From DASVFB01 sp963815965 (GTDB lineage: Bacteria > Actinomycetota > Thermoleophilia > Gaiellales > Gaiellaceae): a stretch of DNA of 64,000 nt. Both the position numbers and the translations under genes were made by a program. The notes under the pieces are model-generated. The model worked only from the letters and a program-made list of their open reading frames with translations. It was not told the origin of the DNA and made no database searches. Below, in pieces: positions 52,984 to 64,000 of this stretch (position 1 is its first letter; each line of letters opens with the position of its first letter). The stretch is taken from assembly GCA_963815965.1 (NCBI GenBank), contig CAWFIT010000001.1, forward strand, positions 248,001-312,000. Direction: 5' to 3'.

Positions 52984-54635
52984 TCAGGCGGCGGCCTGCG
53001 CTCCAGGCAGAGCCACGATCTCGTCCATCCGGTCGAGCCCTTCGGGTCGGTGCGTGATCAAGAGCACGGTGCGGGCCGCCGAGGCATCGAGCATGTCTTC
53101 CATGAGCCGTTGGGCGGTGTCCGTGTCGAGATGGGCGGTCGGCTCGTCGAGCACGAGTACCGGCGCGTCGGCGAGCAGGGCGCGCGCGAGGACGAGGCGC
53201 TGGCGCTGTCCGCCCGAGAGTCGCATCCCCTCCTCGCCGACGATCGTGTCGAGACCGTCGGGCAGGGTGGCGACCCAGTCCGCGAGGCGCGCACGGCCGA
53301 GGACGGCGATGAGCTCCGACTCCGACGCGTCGGGGCGCGCGAGCAGAAGGTTCGCGCGGATGCTCGTGTCGAACAGGTGCGCGTTCTGCCCGGCGACGGC
53401 GATATGTGGCGCGGACGTCTCGCTGGCGGTACTCGCGAATGTCGCGCTCGTCGATCGCGACGCGACCGCCGAGCGGATCGAGGAAGCGCAGCAGGAGGTT
53501 GACGACCGTCGTCTTACCGGCGCCGCTCGCGCCGACAAGCGCGACCTTTCGTCCGGGCTCGAGACGGAGGTGCAGCCCGTTCAGGACCGGCTCGCCGTGG
53601 AGATAGCCGGCGGTCACGTCCTCGAGCGCGATCGACGGCGCGGCGTGCGGAGCCGCCAACGGATGCGCCGGGTCTCGGACGGCCGACTCACGATCGATCA
53701 CCTCGAGGACTCTGCGGCCGGACGACATCGTCGCTGCGAGCTCTCGCGCGGCCTGCGGCAGTGCCGCGACGCCTTCGAACGACGCGAGTGCAAGCAGGGT
53801 CAGCGTCGCGACGAGCACGCGGTCGAGCCCGCCGGTGTCGTGCGCGGCGACCGCCGCCGCGAGGACACCGACGGTGGTCGCCCCCGCGACGAGGAGCGAG
53901 AGCGAGTCCGCGACCCCCGCCGCGAGCGCGTCCCGGCGGGCGAGTCGGACGAGCTCGCCGTCGGCGTGTCGCACGCGCTCCGCCGCGTCTTCCTCGCGGC
54001 CGAAGGCGACGAGCTCGGGCGCGCCGCGCAGGATCTCGACGAGCTCGGCGGTGAGCGCGCCCCGGGCACCGGAGCGAACGGCCGAGCCGCCCGAGCCGCG
54101 CCGCAAGCATCGGCACGGCGAGACCGCCGATGAGAAGTCCTGCCGCGAGGATCAGAGCGGCGACCGGCAGGAACGCCGCGGTCACACCCACGCAAACCGC
54201 GCCGGTCAGCACGGCGACGAGCGGCGGGCCTAGCCCGCGGAGGTAGAGGCCCTCCAGCGCGTCGACGTCGCCGACCATCCGGTCGAGCAGCTCGCCCTGC
54301 CGGTACCCCTCGAGCTGCGCCGGCGCGAGCGGCTCGATCCGCTCGTAGAAGCGTGCACGCACCCGCGCCAGCGAACGAAGGGCAAGGTCGTGCGACGCGA
54401 GCCGTTCGAGGTAGCGCGCGAGTGGCCGCGCGAGCCCGAAGAAGCGCACCGCGACGATAGCGGTGGTCAGCGACAGGATCGCGGGCTGCTCGGCGGCGCG
54501 GGAGATGAGATAGCCCGCCGTCGCCATCAGCCCGACGCCGAAGACCACCGTGAGCGAGCCGAGGCCGACGGAGAGAGCGACGCGGCGTCTGCCGACACCG
54601 GCGAGCCGGACCAGGCGAGGAAGCGTACTGGTCAT
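52984..54635 (-). CDS. cydC: Thiol reductant ABC exporter subunit CydC, frame broken twice
   Basis: Repaired length is 549 residues. N-terminal ABC exporter helices (VALSVGLGSLTVVFGVGLMA), Walker A GASGAGKT, signature LSGGQRQRLVLARALL and Walker B VLVLDEPTAHLD. Extra bases near 54083-54092 and 53406-53414 break it into three frames. With CydD it forms the heterodimeric exporter of cysteine/glutathione needed for cytochrome bd assembly. ATG 54635 overlaps the cydD stop as ATGA. Confidence 0.9.
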
Positions 54636-56300
54636 GCGGCCTCCGCGACGGCCTCCGCGCGACCGGCGACGAGCTCGACGACGCGATCGGCCTGCCGCGC
54701 CGCGCTCACGCTGTGCGTGATCAGGAGCACGGTGCGTTCGGCGCGCAGGTGCTCGATCGCTGCGCCGACGAGCTCGGCGCTCTCCGGGTCGAGGTTCGCG
54801 GTGGGCTCGTCGAGGATCACGAGCGGCGAAGCGCGAACCAATACGCGCGCGAGGGCGAGCCGCTGCACCTCGCCGGCCGAGAGCGCGCGGCCGCCGTCGC
54901 CGACGATCGTCTCGTATCCCCTCGGGAGCCGCTCGACGAAAGCGTTTGCGCCCGCGAGTTGCGCCGCGGCCCACGCGGCCTCGTCCGGACGCGTGCGGAT
55001 CTCCGAGCCGGATGTTGTCGGCGACCGTGCCGCGGAAAAGCGTCGGCCGTTGCGGCAGCCAGGCGACGTGCCGCCGCCACTCCCGCGGATCGCAGGAGGC
55101 GAGGTCGGCGCCCGCGACTGTCACTCGTCCCGCGGCCGGCTCTCTGAGTTTCAGGAGGAGCGCGGCGACGGTGCTCTTGCCGCTGCCGCTCTCGCCGACG
55201 AGCGCGACGGTCTCGCCGGGGCAGAGCTCGAGGTCGAGCAGGGCAAGAACGAGGCTCGATCGCTCGGGGTACGAGAACGAGACGCCTTCGAGGCGCACCG
55301 GCGCGTCGGCGGGGCTCGGCGCGATCGCTCGTCCCGCGACGGCACGTGCCTGCGGCTCGTCGACCAGGTCGAGCATCCGATCCGCGACCGCGAGGCCGTC
55401 GGCGCTTGCGTGGAACTCCGCGCCGAGCCTGCGCAGCGGCTGGTACAGCTCGGGCGCGAGCACGAGCACGGTCAGGCCGGCTTCCAGCCCGATGCCCCCG
55501 TCCACGAGGCGGACGCCGACAGTGACCGCCGCGAGCGCGACACCGAGCGTCGCCGCGAGTTCCAGCACCGAGCCGGAGAGGAAACTCACCCGCAGCGTCG
55601 CCATCGTCGCCTCGCGGTACCGCTCGCTCGCCTCTGCCACCCTCGCGGCCTGCTCCTCGCCGCGGTTGAAGGCGCGAAGCGTCGGCAGACCGCGCACGAC
55701 GTCGAGAAAGTGCGTCGACAGCAGCCGGAGCGACTGCCAGCGCCTGCGCGTCTGCTCCTCCGTGTAGCGGCCGATCAGCCACATGAAGACGGGCACGAGG
55801 GGCAGCGTCAGCAGCAGGACGAGCGCCGACGTGACGTCGACGGCCGCAACCCAGGCCAGCACCGCGACCGGCACGACGCACGCGAGGACGACCTGGGGCA
55901 GGTAGCGCGCGAAGTACGCCTCGAGGCTGTCCACACCCTGAACCGCGGTGGTCGCGATCTCCGCGCTCGCGCCGCCGTTACTCGATGTCGGCTGCCGCAG
56001 TCGCTGTTCGACCAGCTCCAGCCTCAAGCCGGACAGAACGCTCGACGCCGCTTGCCGTCCCGCGACCTCGAATCCCCACGCGAGTACGGCACGGCCGGCG
56101 AAGACAAGCAGGAGAAGAAGCAGCGCAGTCGAGACCGCATGGAGCGAGGCGCCGTCGAACGCGCGTGCGACGACGCGGGCGAGGAGCGTCGCCTGGAGCA
56201 GCAGGAGCAGCGCCGCAGCGATCCCGATCGTCGCGTCGACTGCGAGCAGCACGCGCACGGGCCGTGCGCGGCGCAGGAGGCGCCGGTCGAGCGAGCGCAC
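54632..56300 (-). CDS. cydD: Thiol reductant ABC exporter subunit CydD, frame broken once
   Basis: Repaired length is 555 residues. Six-helix exporter domain (VLLAVDATIGIAAALLLLLQ and following), Walker A GESGSGKS, a signature reading LSAGEVQRLALARVL (Ala replaces the second Gly, as in many CydD) and Walker B LVILDEPTANLD. An extra base at about 54996-55006 shifts the frame; the joined sequence RPDEAAWAAAQLAGANAFVE is normal. GTG 56300 overlaps the cydB stop by one base. Confidence 0.9.
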
Positions 56301-57358
56301 TAGGCGCCGGGAGAGTCGCTCGGCCGCTGCGTGAGCACCTCCGCCGGCGACGCGACCTCTTCACCGGTGATCCGCGCGCGGAAGACGTAGTACGTCCACG
56401 ACTGGTAAAGGAGCACGATCGGCGTGACGATGAGGGCGACGACGGTCATGACCTGGAGCGTGTAGTGCGCGGACGCCGAGTTCGCGATCGTCAGGCTGTT
56501 CGCGAAGTCGGGCGACGAGACCATGACGCGCGGGTAGAGGCTCGTGAAGATCGTCGCGACGACGAGCGCGACGGCGGCAGCGGTGAGGCCAAATGCCCAC
56601 GCCCTCCGACGCGCGAACGAGAGCAGGATCGCGACCACGAGCACGACGGCCGTCGCGGCCGCGGGAATCGCCGGCGTGAGGACGGGCTTGTCGTTGTTGT
56701 CGACCGCCACCTTCACCGTCCAGACGAGGAACGCGGCGCCGAGCACCAGCGCCGGTAGCGCGAGCCGCCGCGACGCGTGAGCCGCCCGCTCGCAGAGGTC
56801 GCCCGTCGTCCGCAGCGTGAGATAGCCGGCGCCGTGGAATGCGAAGAGCACGACGACCGTCACACCGCCAAGCACCGTGTAGACGCTGAAGAGGTCCCAG
56901 AAATCTCCGGCGTAGTCGTGGCTCGAGTTCAGCGGCACGCCCTGGACGAGGTTCGCGAACGCGATTCCCCAGATGAGCGGCGCGCCGAAGCTGCCCAGCG
57001 TGTTCGCGCCGGCCCAGACCGCCCGCCACCGCGGGCTGTCGCTCTTCCCACGCCACTCGAACGAGACCACGCGGATGATGAGGAAGAAGAGGACGAGCAG
57101 GAGCGCGATGTAGAAGCCCGAGAAGAGTGTCGCGTACCAGGCGGGGAACGCGGCAAAGGTCGCCCCACCGGCCACGACGAGCCACACCTCGTTGCCGTCC
57201 CAGACCGGCCCGATCGACTCGAGGAGAACGCCCCGCTCGCGCTCGTTGCGCGGAACCCAGGGCAGCAGCATGCCGACCCCGAAGTCGAACCCTTCCAGGA
57301 CGAAATAGCCGGCCCATAGGACGCCGATGAGGACGAACCAGAAGTTCTGCAAGTTCAC
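56300..57358 (-). CDS. cydB: Cytochrome bd ubiquinol oxidase subunit II
   Basis: 352 residues with the CydB start NFWFVLIGVLWAGYFVLEGFD, a GPVWDGNEVWLVVAGG motif near residue 50 and about eight membrane helices. With CydA it forms the high-affinity oxygen reductase in the membrane. GTG 57358 overlaps the cydA stop as GTGA. It is in the operon small membrane protein-cydA-cydB-cydD-cydC. Confidence 0.95.
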   Translation of the reverse strand: MNLQNFWFVLIGVLWAGYFVLEGFDFGVGMLLPWVPRNERERGVLLESIGPVWDGNEVWLVVAGGATFAAFPAWYATLFSGFYIALLLVLFFLIIRVVSFEWRGKSDSPRWRAVWAGANTLGSFGAPLIWGIAFANLVQGVPLNSSHDYAGDFWDLFSVYTVLGGVTVVVLFAFHGAGYLTLRTTGDLCERAAHASRRLALPALVLGAAFLVWTVKVAVDNNDKPVLTPAIPAAATAVVLVVAILLSFARRRAWAFGLTAAAVALVVATIFTSLYPRVMVSSPDFANSLTIANSASAHYTLQVMTVVALIVTPIVLLYQSWTYYVFRARITGEEVASPAEVLTQRPSDSPGA

Positions 57359-58761
57359 GGGAAGGTCACCGCCACGCTCGGCGCCTCGTCACGCGGCCCC
57401 GGCTTCTCACCCGGGTCGACGCGTGCATAGCGGCGCATGAGCACGAAGTCGACGACCGCGAGCGCCCCGTAGAGCAACGCGAAGACCGCCAGGCTCACGC
57501 CGAGCATCGTCGTGCTGACGTTGGGCGAAGTGGCCTCAGATGTCTTGAGCAGCCCGAACACGATCCACGGCTGGCGACCCACCTCGGTCAGCACCCAGCC
57601 TGCGAGCGCGGCAAGAAACGGGAACGCGATCGTGACAACGCCCGTCCACAGGAACCAGCGCGTATGCTCGAGCCGCTTGCGCCGGTAGAGGAAGGCGCCG
57701 ACCGCCGCAACGAGGAACACCAGCGTTCCGAGGTACGCCATGATCCGCATGCTCCAGTAGACCGTCTCGACGGGCGGGATGTAGTTGCTGCCCCGGCCGT
57801 ACTGCCGCTCCTCCTGCGACTGGAGCTCGTTCATTCCCTGCACCTTGCCGTTGAACGAGCCGGTCGCGAGGAACGACAGCAGCTTCGGGACCTGAATCGA
57901 GAACGACGGCGTCTGGTCACTCTGGCTGAAGCCGCCGATCTGGAACAGCGAGAAGGCGCACGGCTGGCAGGTGTCCCACTGCGCCTCGGTCGCAGAGATC
58001 TTCATCGGCTGCTCCTCGGTGACGACGATGCCAAAGTTGCTGCCGAACCAGAGGTTCACGGCCGACACCGGCACGAGCACGATGAGCGCGAGCTTCGAAG
58101 CGTGCTTGAAAAGCTCGACGTTGCGCCCGCGCAGGAGATGCCAGCACGAGATGCCGAACACGACGACGGAAGCGACCTCGAGCCCGGCGAGGATCGTATG
58201 CCCGAACGCCCAGAGCCCCCACTTGCCGGTGAGCAGCGTCCAGACGTCTGTCAGCTGCGCCTGCCCGTTGACGACCTTGTACGCCTGCGGGTGCTGCATC
58301 CACGAGTTCGCCATGAGGATGAAGTACGCGGAGAGCCAGGTGCCGAGCGCCGCGAGCCAGATCGTCAGCAGGTGGACTCGCTTCGAGAGGCGGTCCCAGC
58401 CGAAGATCCACAGCCCGAGGAACGTCGACTCGAGGAAGAACGCGGCGAGCCCCTCGATCGCGAGCGGCGCGCCGAAGATGTTGCCGACGTACTTCGAGTA
58501 GACGGACCAGTTCATCCCGAACTGGAACTCCTGCACGAGGCCCGTCGCGACGCCGATTGCAAAGTTGATCAGCATCAGCGTCCCGAAGAACTTCGTCAGC
58601 TTGAGCCACGCCTCGTCACCGCTCCGGTACCACAGTGTCTGCATGACCGCGACGAGCGGCGCGAGCCCGAGCGTCAGCGGTACGAACAGGAAGTGGTACA
58701 GCGACGTCGTCGCGAACTGGATCCGCGCGAGGTCGACCGTCGTGGAGACGAGCACGCTCAT
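57355..58761 (-). CDS. cydA: Cytochrome bd ubiquinol oxidase subunit I
   Basis: 468 residues. Heme ligand His23 in TSLYHFLFVPLTLGL, the quinol-loop region (the long periplasmic segment around residues 250-330), and the GRQPWIVFG motif near residue 400 are as in CydA. The Q-loop is short, as in the actinobacterial subclass, not long as in E. coli. ATG 58761 overlaps the preceding small gene stop as TAATG. Confidence 0.95.
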   Translation of the reverse strand: MSVLVSTTVDLARIQFATTSLYHFLFVPLTLGLAPLVAVMQTLWYRSGDEAWLKLTKFFGTLMLINFAIGVATGLVQEFQFGMNWSVYSKYVGNIFGAPLAIEGLAAFFLESTFLGLWIFGWDRLSKRVHLLTIWLAALGTWLSAYFILMANSWMQHPQAYKVVNGQAQLTDVWTLLTGKWGLWAFGHTILAGLEVASVVVFGISCWHLLRGRNVELFKHASKLALIVLVPVSAVNLWFGSNFGIVVTEEQPMKISATEAQWDTCQPCAFSLFQIGGFSQSDQTPSFSIQVPKLLSFLATGSFNGKVQGMNELQSQEERQYGRGSNYIPPVETVYWSMRIMAYLGTLVFLVAAVGAFLYRRKRLEHTRWFLWTGVVTIAFPFLAALAGWVLTEVGRQPWIVFGLLKTSEATSPNVSTTMLGVSLAVFALLYGALAVVDFVLMRRYARVDPGEKPGPRDEAPSVAVTFP

Positions 58762-59063
58762 TACGTTGCGACCCCCGCCGGTGCTTCGTGCGACGGTTCG
58801 GAGGTCGACACCGATGTGAGCGGCTTCGTGACCGCCTCGAGCGACTTGCCCTTGGCATTGATGCCGAACAGGATCTCCACGATGCCGCCGAGCATCATAA
58901 TCCCCGCGCCGACGAGGTAGCCGATGAAGAGAGCCGGTCGTCTTCGTACAAACGGCACCTTGTTGGCGCTCACGGCGTGTCCGACGACGATCATGACGAC
59001 AGCGAGCACACGCGCGGGGATGGTCGAGCGGATGGACTTCTTCTCGACCGCCGCGGTGGTCAT
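58761..59063 (-). CDS. Small membrane protein leading the cyd operon
   Basis: 100 residues from ATG 59063 (AAAGGAGAAGCGA). Two helices (PARVLAVVMIVVGHAVSANK and LVGAGIMMLGGIVEILFGIN) and a Ser/Glu-rich C-tail. It overlaps cydA by one base as TAATG, so translation is coupled. It is longer than CydX and has two helices, so it may be a bd-oxidase accessory subunit or an assembly helper; this is inferred from position. Confidence 0.75.
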   Translation of the reverse strand: MTTAAVEKKSIRSTIPARVLAVVMIVVGHAVSANKVPFVRRRPALFIGYLVGAGIMMLGGIVEILFGINAKGKSLEAVTKPLTSVSTSEPSHEAPAGVAT

Positions 59064-59082
59064 TCGCTTCTCCTTTCTCGCG

Positions 59083-60294
59083 TCACTCGAACCCTGCGCC
59101 GAGCCGAGGATGGAGCGCCGCCGGGCTCGGTCTCCGTCGAGCGACGACGAAGGACGCACCGCCCAGCACGAGGGCGACGACGGCGCTGAACGCGTAGATG
59201 GTCGGGAGGCCGACGCCGTGGTCCAGCAGCGGGCCGATCCCGAAAGCGGCGATTCCGTAGCCGAGCTGGTAGAAGGCGATCACGCCGCCCGCGACCGCGG
59301 CGGCGATGGCTGTCAACTCCTCCTGGCCGAAGCTGATCGTGAGCGGGAGCAGGGCGGAGCAGCCGAAACCAGCGAGCCCGAAAGCCAGGATGCCGAGCGT
59401 CGGTTCGTCGTCGGGAAGCGCTGCCACGAGCAGGAAGGCGGCTGCCAGCACGAAGGGCAGCACGTGATACGCGACCCGTGCGGGCAACCAGCGCTGCACG
59501 GCCGCGAAGAGCACGCGGCCGACTGTGACCATGCCCCAAAAGGCCGTGAGCGCGAGCGCGGCCTGCGTCGTCGACGCGCCTACCTCGCTCGTCATGTCGA
59601 GCTGCGACCAGTTGCCGTTCGCCGTCTCACAGAAGCCGTAGAGGACGGCGAACGACGCGTACATCCAGAACCGCGAAGGCACGCGCAACCCTCCCGCCCC
59701 TGAGACGCGCGCCTGCGCTGCCCGGAGCGGCAGACCGAGGCTCACAGCGATCAGCCCGATCAGCAGGCACGTCGACGTCAGCGGCAATCCCCACCAGAAG
59801 CCGAGCCCGACGAAGATCGCCACGAACACGGGAGCGAGCACCGTGCCGAGGCCGAGCAGCGCGTTCAGCACGAGGATCGCCCGGTTCACGGCACCGGCGT
59901 GGAACGCAGCGGCGAAGGTGTTCAGTGCGGGCACGCTCAGGCCGAAGCCGGCACCGAGGAACGCCGTCGCGACGAGCAGGAGCGGATACGCGACCGATTT
60001 GTCGTCGATGACGAGCGTGCTGGCGAGCAGCAGCGCCATCGAGACCAAGCTGGCGAAGAGGCCGGCGAGGTAGACCCGTTTCGTACCGAAACGGCCCGCG
60101 AGGGTTGCACCGAGGAGTGCCGCGGTGATCGCGGTGATCACCTGCGGCAGGAACAGCGCCCCGTACTGCGTGTTCGAGAGGTCGTAGTCGTCGGTAGCCG
60201 TGAAGACCGTACTTGCCGCCGGAAATGTGACCAGCACGATTCCCTGCGCGAGACCGGCGCCGTAGACGACTCTGGATTCGGTCGCCGTTGCCAT
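59083..60294 (-). CDS. Major facilitator superfamily transporter
   Basis: 403 residues, about 12 helices with a central loop near residue 190. The MFS loop motif GRFGTKRVYLAG is near residue 60. ATG 60294 is preferred to a GTG 21 bases upstream. Substrate unknown. It follows the GMC oxidoreductase by 7 bases and lies 19 bases before the cyd-leading gene, so the run may be one transcript. Confidence 0.85.
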   Translation of the reverse strand: MATATESRVVYGAGLAQGIVLVTFPAASTVFTATDDYDLSNTQYGALFLPQVITAITAALLGATLAGRFGTKRVYLAGLFASLVSMALLLASTLVIDDKSVAYPLLLVATAFLGAGFGLSVPALNTFAAAFHAGAVNRAILVLNALLGLGTVLAPVFVAIFVGLGFWWGLPLTSTCLLIGLIAVSLGLPLRAAQARVSGAGGLRVPSRFWMYASFAVLYGFCETANGNWSQLDMTSEVGASTTQAALALTAFWGMVTVGRVLFAAVQRWLPARVAYHVLPFVLAAAFLLVAALPDDEPTLGILAFGLAGFGCSALLPLTISFGQEELTAIAAAVAGGVIAFYQLGYGIAAFGIGPLLDHGVGLPTIYAFSAVVALVLGGASFVVARRRPSPAALHPRLGAGFE

Positions 60295-60301
60295 GGACCC
60301 G

Positions 60302-61887
60302 TTACACGGCTCCACTCGTTGTCGTTGCGGTGCTGCTCACCCCCATCCGTTCGAGTAACCGGTCGCCGACCCGCAGTGCGTTGGCCATCGCGGTCAGCGC
60401 CGGGTTCACGGCGCTGATGCTCGGGAAGAAGCTCGTGTCGACGACGTAGAGGTTGTCGACCTCGTGCGCACGGCAGTCCGTGTTGAGCGCCGACGTTGCC
60501 GGGTCGGTGCCGAAGCGAACCGTGCCGGCCTGGTGCGCGCAACCCGCGACCGGGATGTCTGTCTTCATGTACGCGAATCGGTGAATCAGGTGGCCGTGGT
60601 TCATGTCGAGCTTGCCGAGAATCGACTCGAGCTTGTGGAGGAGGCGCTTCTGCGGCTCGACGTTCGTGGGCTTGTAGCTGAGGTTGAGCCGGCCGTCGCC
60701 GTCGACCGTGACGCGGTTCTCCGGCAGCGGTAGATCCTCTGTCGACAACCAGAAGTCGATCGCGTGACGAGCCATCCGTTCGAGCGTCCACTCCGGTGCG
60801 AGCTTCGTCTCCAGCGGCTTCTCCCCCCGGAACATCTGCGCCTGCGACTTTCCGATCATCTGGATGTTTCCCAGCGGATACTCGAAGTCGCCGTCGCCGA
60901 AGTAGAAGTCGTTGAGCGCGAGCGTCTTCTGGAAGACGGTCGGGTTCTCCTCACGCGAGAGAGCGAGCACTGCCTGGCTCGCGTGGAACATGTAGTTCCG
61001 CCCGACCTGATCGGAGCCGTTGGCAAGACCGTTCGGATGCTTGTCGGTCGCCGACGTGAGCAGGAGCTTGGCCGAGTTCGCAGCGCCGCACGAGACGACG
61101 ACCAGGTCGGCCGCGAAGCGCTCGGTCTCACCGTCGTGATCGACGATCACGTTGGTCACCGTCGTCCCCGCTTCGTCCGTTTCAAGCTTCACGACGTGCG
61201 CGTTCGTCAGGAGCGTGACGTTCGTGTGCTCCAGCGCGGGCCGCACGCCTAGCACCTCGGCGTCGGACTTCGCATGCACCAGACATGGAAAGCCGTCGCA
61301 GGTGTCGCAGCGAATGCACGGGCTGTAGGGCGCGTTGTCCTCGTGCAGCATGATTCCGCACGGCGCGTGGAACGGGTGATAGCCGGCCGCGGCGAGATCG
61401 TCTGCGAGCCGCTGGACGCGCGGCTCGTGCGAGACCGCCGGAAAGGGATAAGGCGCGCTCGCGTGCGCCTCCGTCGGGTCTTCGCCCCGGGCGCCGTGCA
61501 CCTGGTAAATCTGCTCCGCGAGCGTGTAGTACGGCTCGAGCTCGTCGTAAGAGATCGGCCAGGCAGGCGAGATGCCGTCGTGGTGGCGGAGCTCGCCGAA
61601 GTCCTCCTCGCGGAAGCGGTAGAGCGCTGCGCCGTAGAGCTTCGTCGCGCCGCCGACGAAGTAGTGGATCTGCGGCTGGAACGCCTTGCCGTTCTCGTCG
61701 TACCAGGTGTCCGGCGAGATGTAGCGGTTCTCGACGAATACGCTCTGCGTGAGCCAGTTGTCGACCTCGCGTGGCAGCCAGTCGCCGCGTTCGAGCAGCA
61801 GGATGCGCTTGCCCGACGGCGCGAGGTGACGTGCGAGCGTACCGCCGCCCGCGCCGGTGCCGATGATGATGACGTCGTAGGCATCCA

Positions 61888-61888
<1 letters not shown>
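60302..61888 (-). CDS. GMC-family oxidoreductase with Cys-rich insert
   Basis: 528 residues. FAD-binding GTGAGGGTLARHLA near residue 10 and ALLLERGDWLP-like second strand (ILLLERGDWLP), plus the GMC C-terminal NPALTAMANALR. An insert near residue 190 carries CIRCDTCDGFPC, four closely spaced Cys that could bind a metal or iron-sulfur cluster. It would oxidise alcohols or sugars. The start ATG 61888 overlaps the GH15 stop by one base. Confidence 0.9.
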
Positions 61889-63779
<1,891 letters not shown>

Positions 63780-63783
<4 letters not shown>

Positions 63784-64000
63784 GACGGGATCCACGGCTC
63801 GTGCCAGCGGCTGAAGCCTTGGACGAGATCGTTCGCCGCCTCGGGTCCCCACGAGCCCTGCGCATAGCGATGCACCGGCGGCGGGTTGTCGAGCAGTGGC
63901 TGCATGACCCGCCAGGTCTCCTCCACACCGTCCTGACGCGTGAACCGCGTGCTGTCGCCGACCATCGCTGCATGCAACAGCACCTCGTACGGAGTCGGCC
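63780..64000 (-). CDS. zwf: Glucose-6-phosphate 1-dehydrogenase, C-terminal part (truncated by window edge)
   Basis: The last ~73 residues are visible (TPYEVLLHAAMVGDSTRFTR, then GSWGPEAANDL). These match the C-terminus of Zwf, where MxGDxTLFxR and a closing YxxGSWGP are characteristic. The gene continues beyond base 64000. It makes NADPH from glucose-6-phosphate, and its coupling to the GH15 gene fits trehalose or glucan use. Confidence 0.88.

Noticed and set aside
13911..55014. Programmed translational frameshifting at the frame breaks
   Set aside because: The breaks share no slippery sequence or following structure and occur in unrelated housekeeping genes.
54390..56303. A long plus-strand open frame over cydD/cydC
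   Set aside because: Antisense to clearly conserved cyd genes; composition is that of a shadow frame.

Overview
This is a high-GC chromosomal window that reads like an actinobacterium. The DUF6351, DUF6325, ECF41 and SARP-type families point towards soil Thermoleophilia (Gaiellales/Solirubrobacterales), but that placement is inferred from gene content and codon style, not from a marker gene. No rRNA, tRNA, CRISPR array, transposase or phage gene was recognised, and no stretch over 300 bases lacks a gene.

Layout. 1-5.2 kb: the end of a LuxR regulator, a beta-propeller protein with a damaged start, a methyltransferase with a 14-residue leader ORF, a HiPIP-like protein, a secreted COG4315-type protein and an ECF41 sigma factor. 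5.3-16 kb: an ABC-2 exporter, a secreted M1 metallopeptidase, an EamA-like permease, two secreted alpha/beta-hydrolase-type proteins, and an SDR with a TetR regulator. 16-20 kb: a form II CoxSLM-type molybdenum hydroxylase. 20-27 kb: a heme peroxidase, two paralogous small genes sharing a duplicated 135-bp segment, and one very large BTAD/cyclase/AAA/TPR regulator. 27.3-38.6 kb: a tightly overlapping catabolic operon read from the minus strand. In transcription order it holds a ketopantoate-reductase/amidase fusion, creatininase, SDR, M20 peptidase, a five-gene peptide-type ABC importer and an AstE/AspA-like deacylase. 38.9-53 kb: a stress or envelope-like island (DUF389, AI-2E permease, arylsulfatase, DUF1269/DUF6325, SDR, flavodoxin-like protein, MalT-type LuxR, DUF4239 pair) with repeated palindromes of the type TTCAYCCGGRTGAA upstream of several genes. 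53-59 kb: cydABDC led by a small membrane protein gene. 59-64 kb: MFS, GMC oxidoreductase, GH15 glycosidase and the end of zwf.

Two features dominate. First, ten otherwise well-conserved genes carry 16 apparent single-base insertions, every one of the same polarity. Repaired lengths fit the families, so consensus sequencing error is the simplest reading, and annotations of these genes should be read as one protein each. Second, the 50.7-51.3 kb region carries a duplicated unit with an identical 19-residue arginine-rich peptide. Its two copies differ only at synonymous codon positions and are each followed by a hairpin with a compensatory base pair, which suggests an undescribed small-protein/RNA module under the palindrome regulon.
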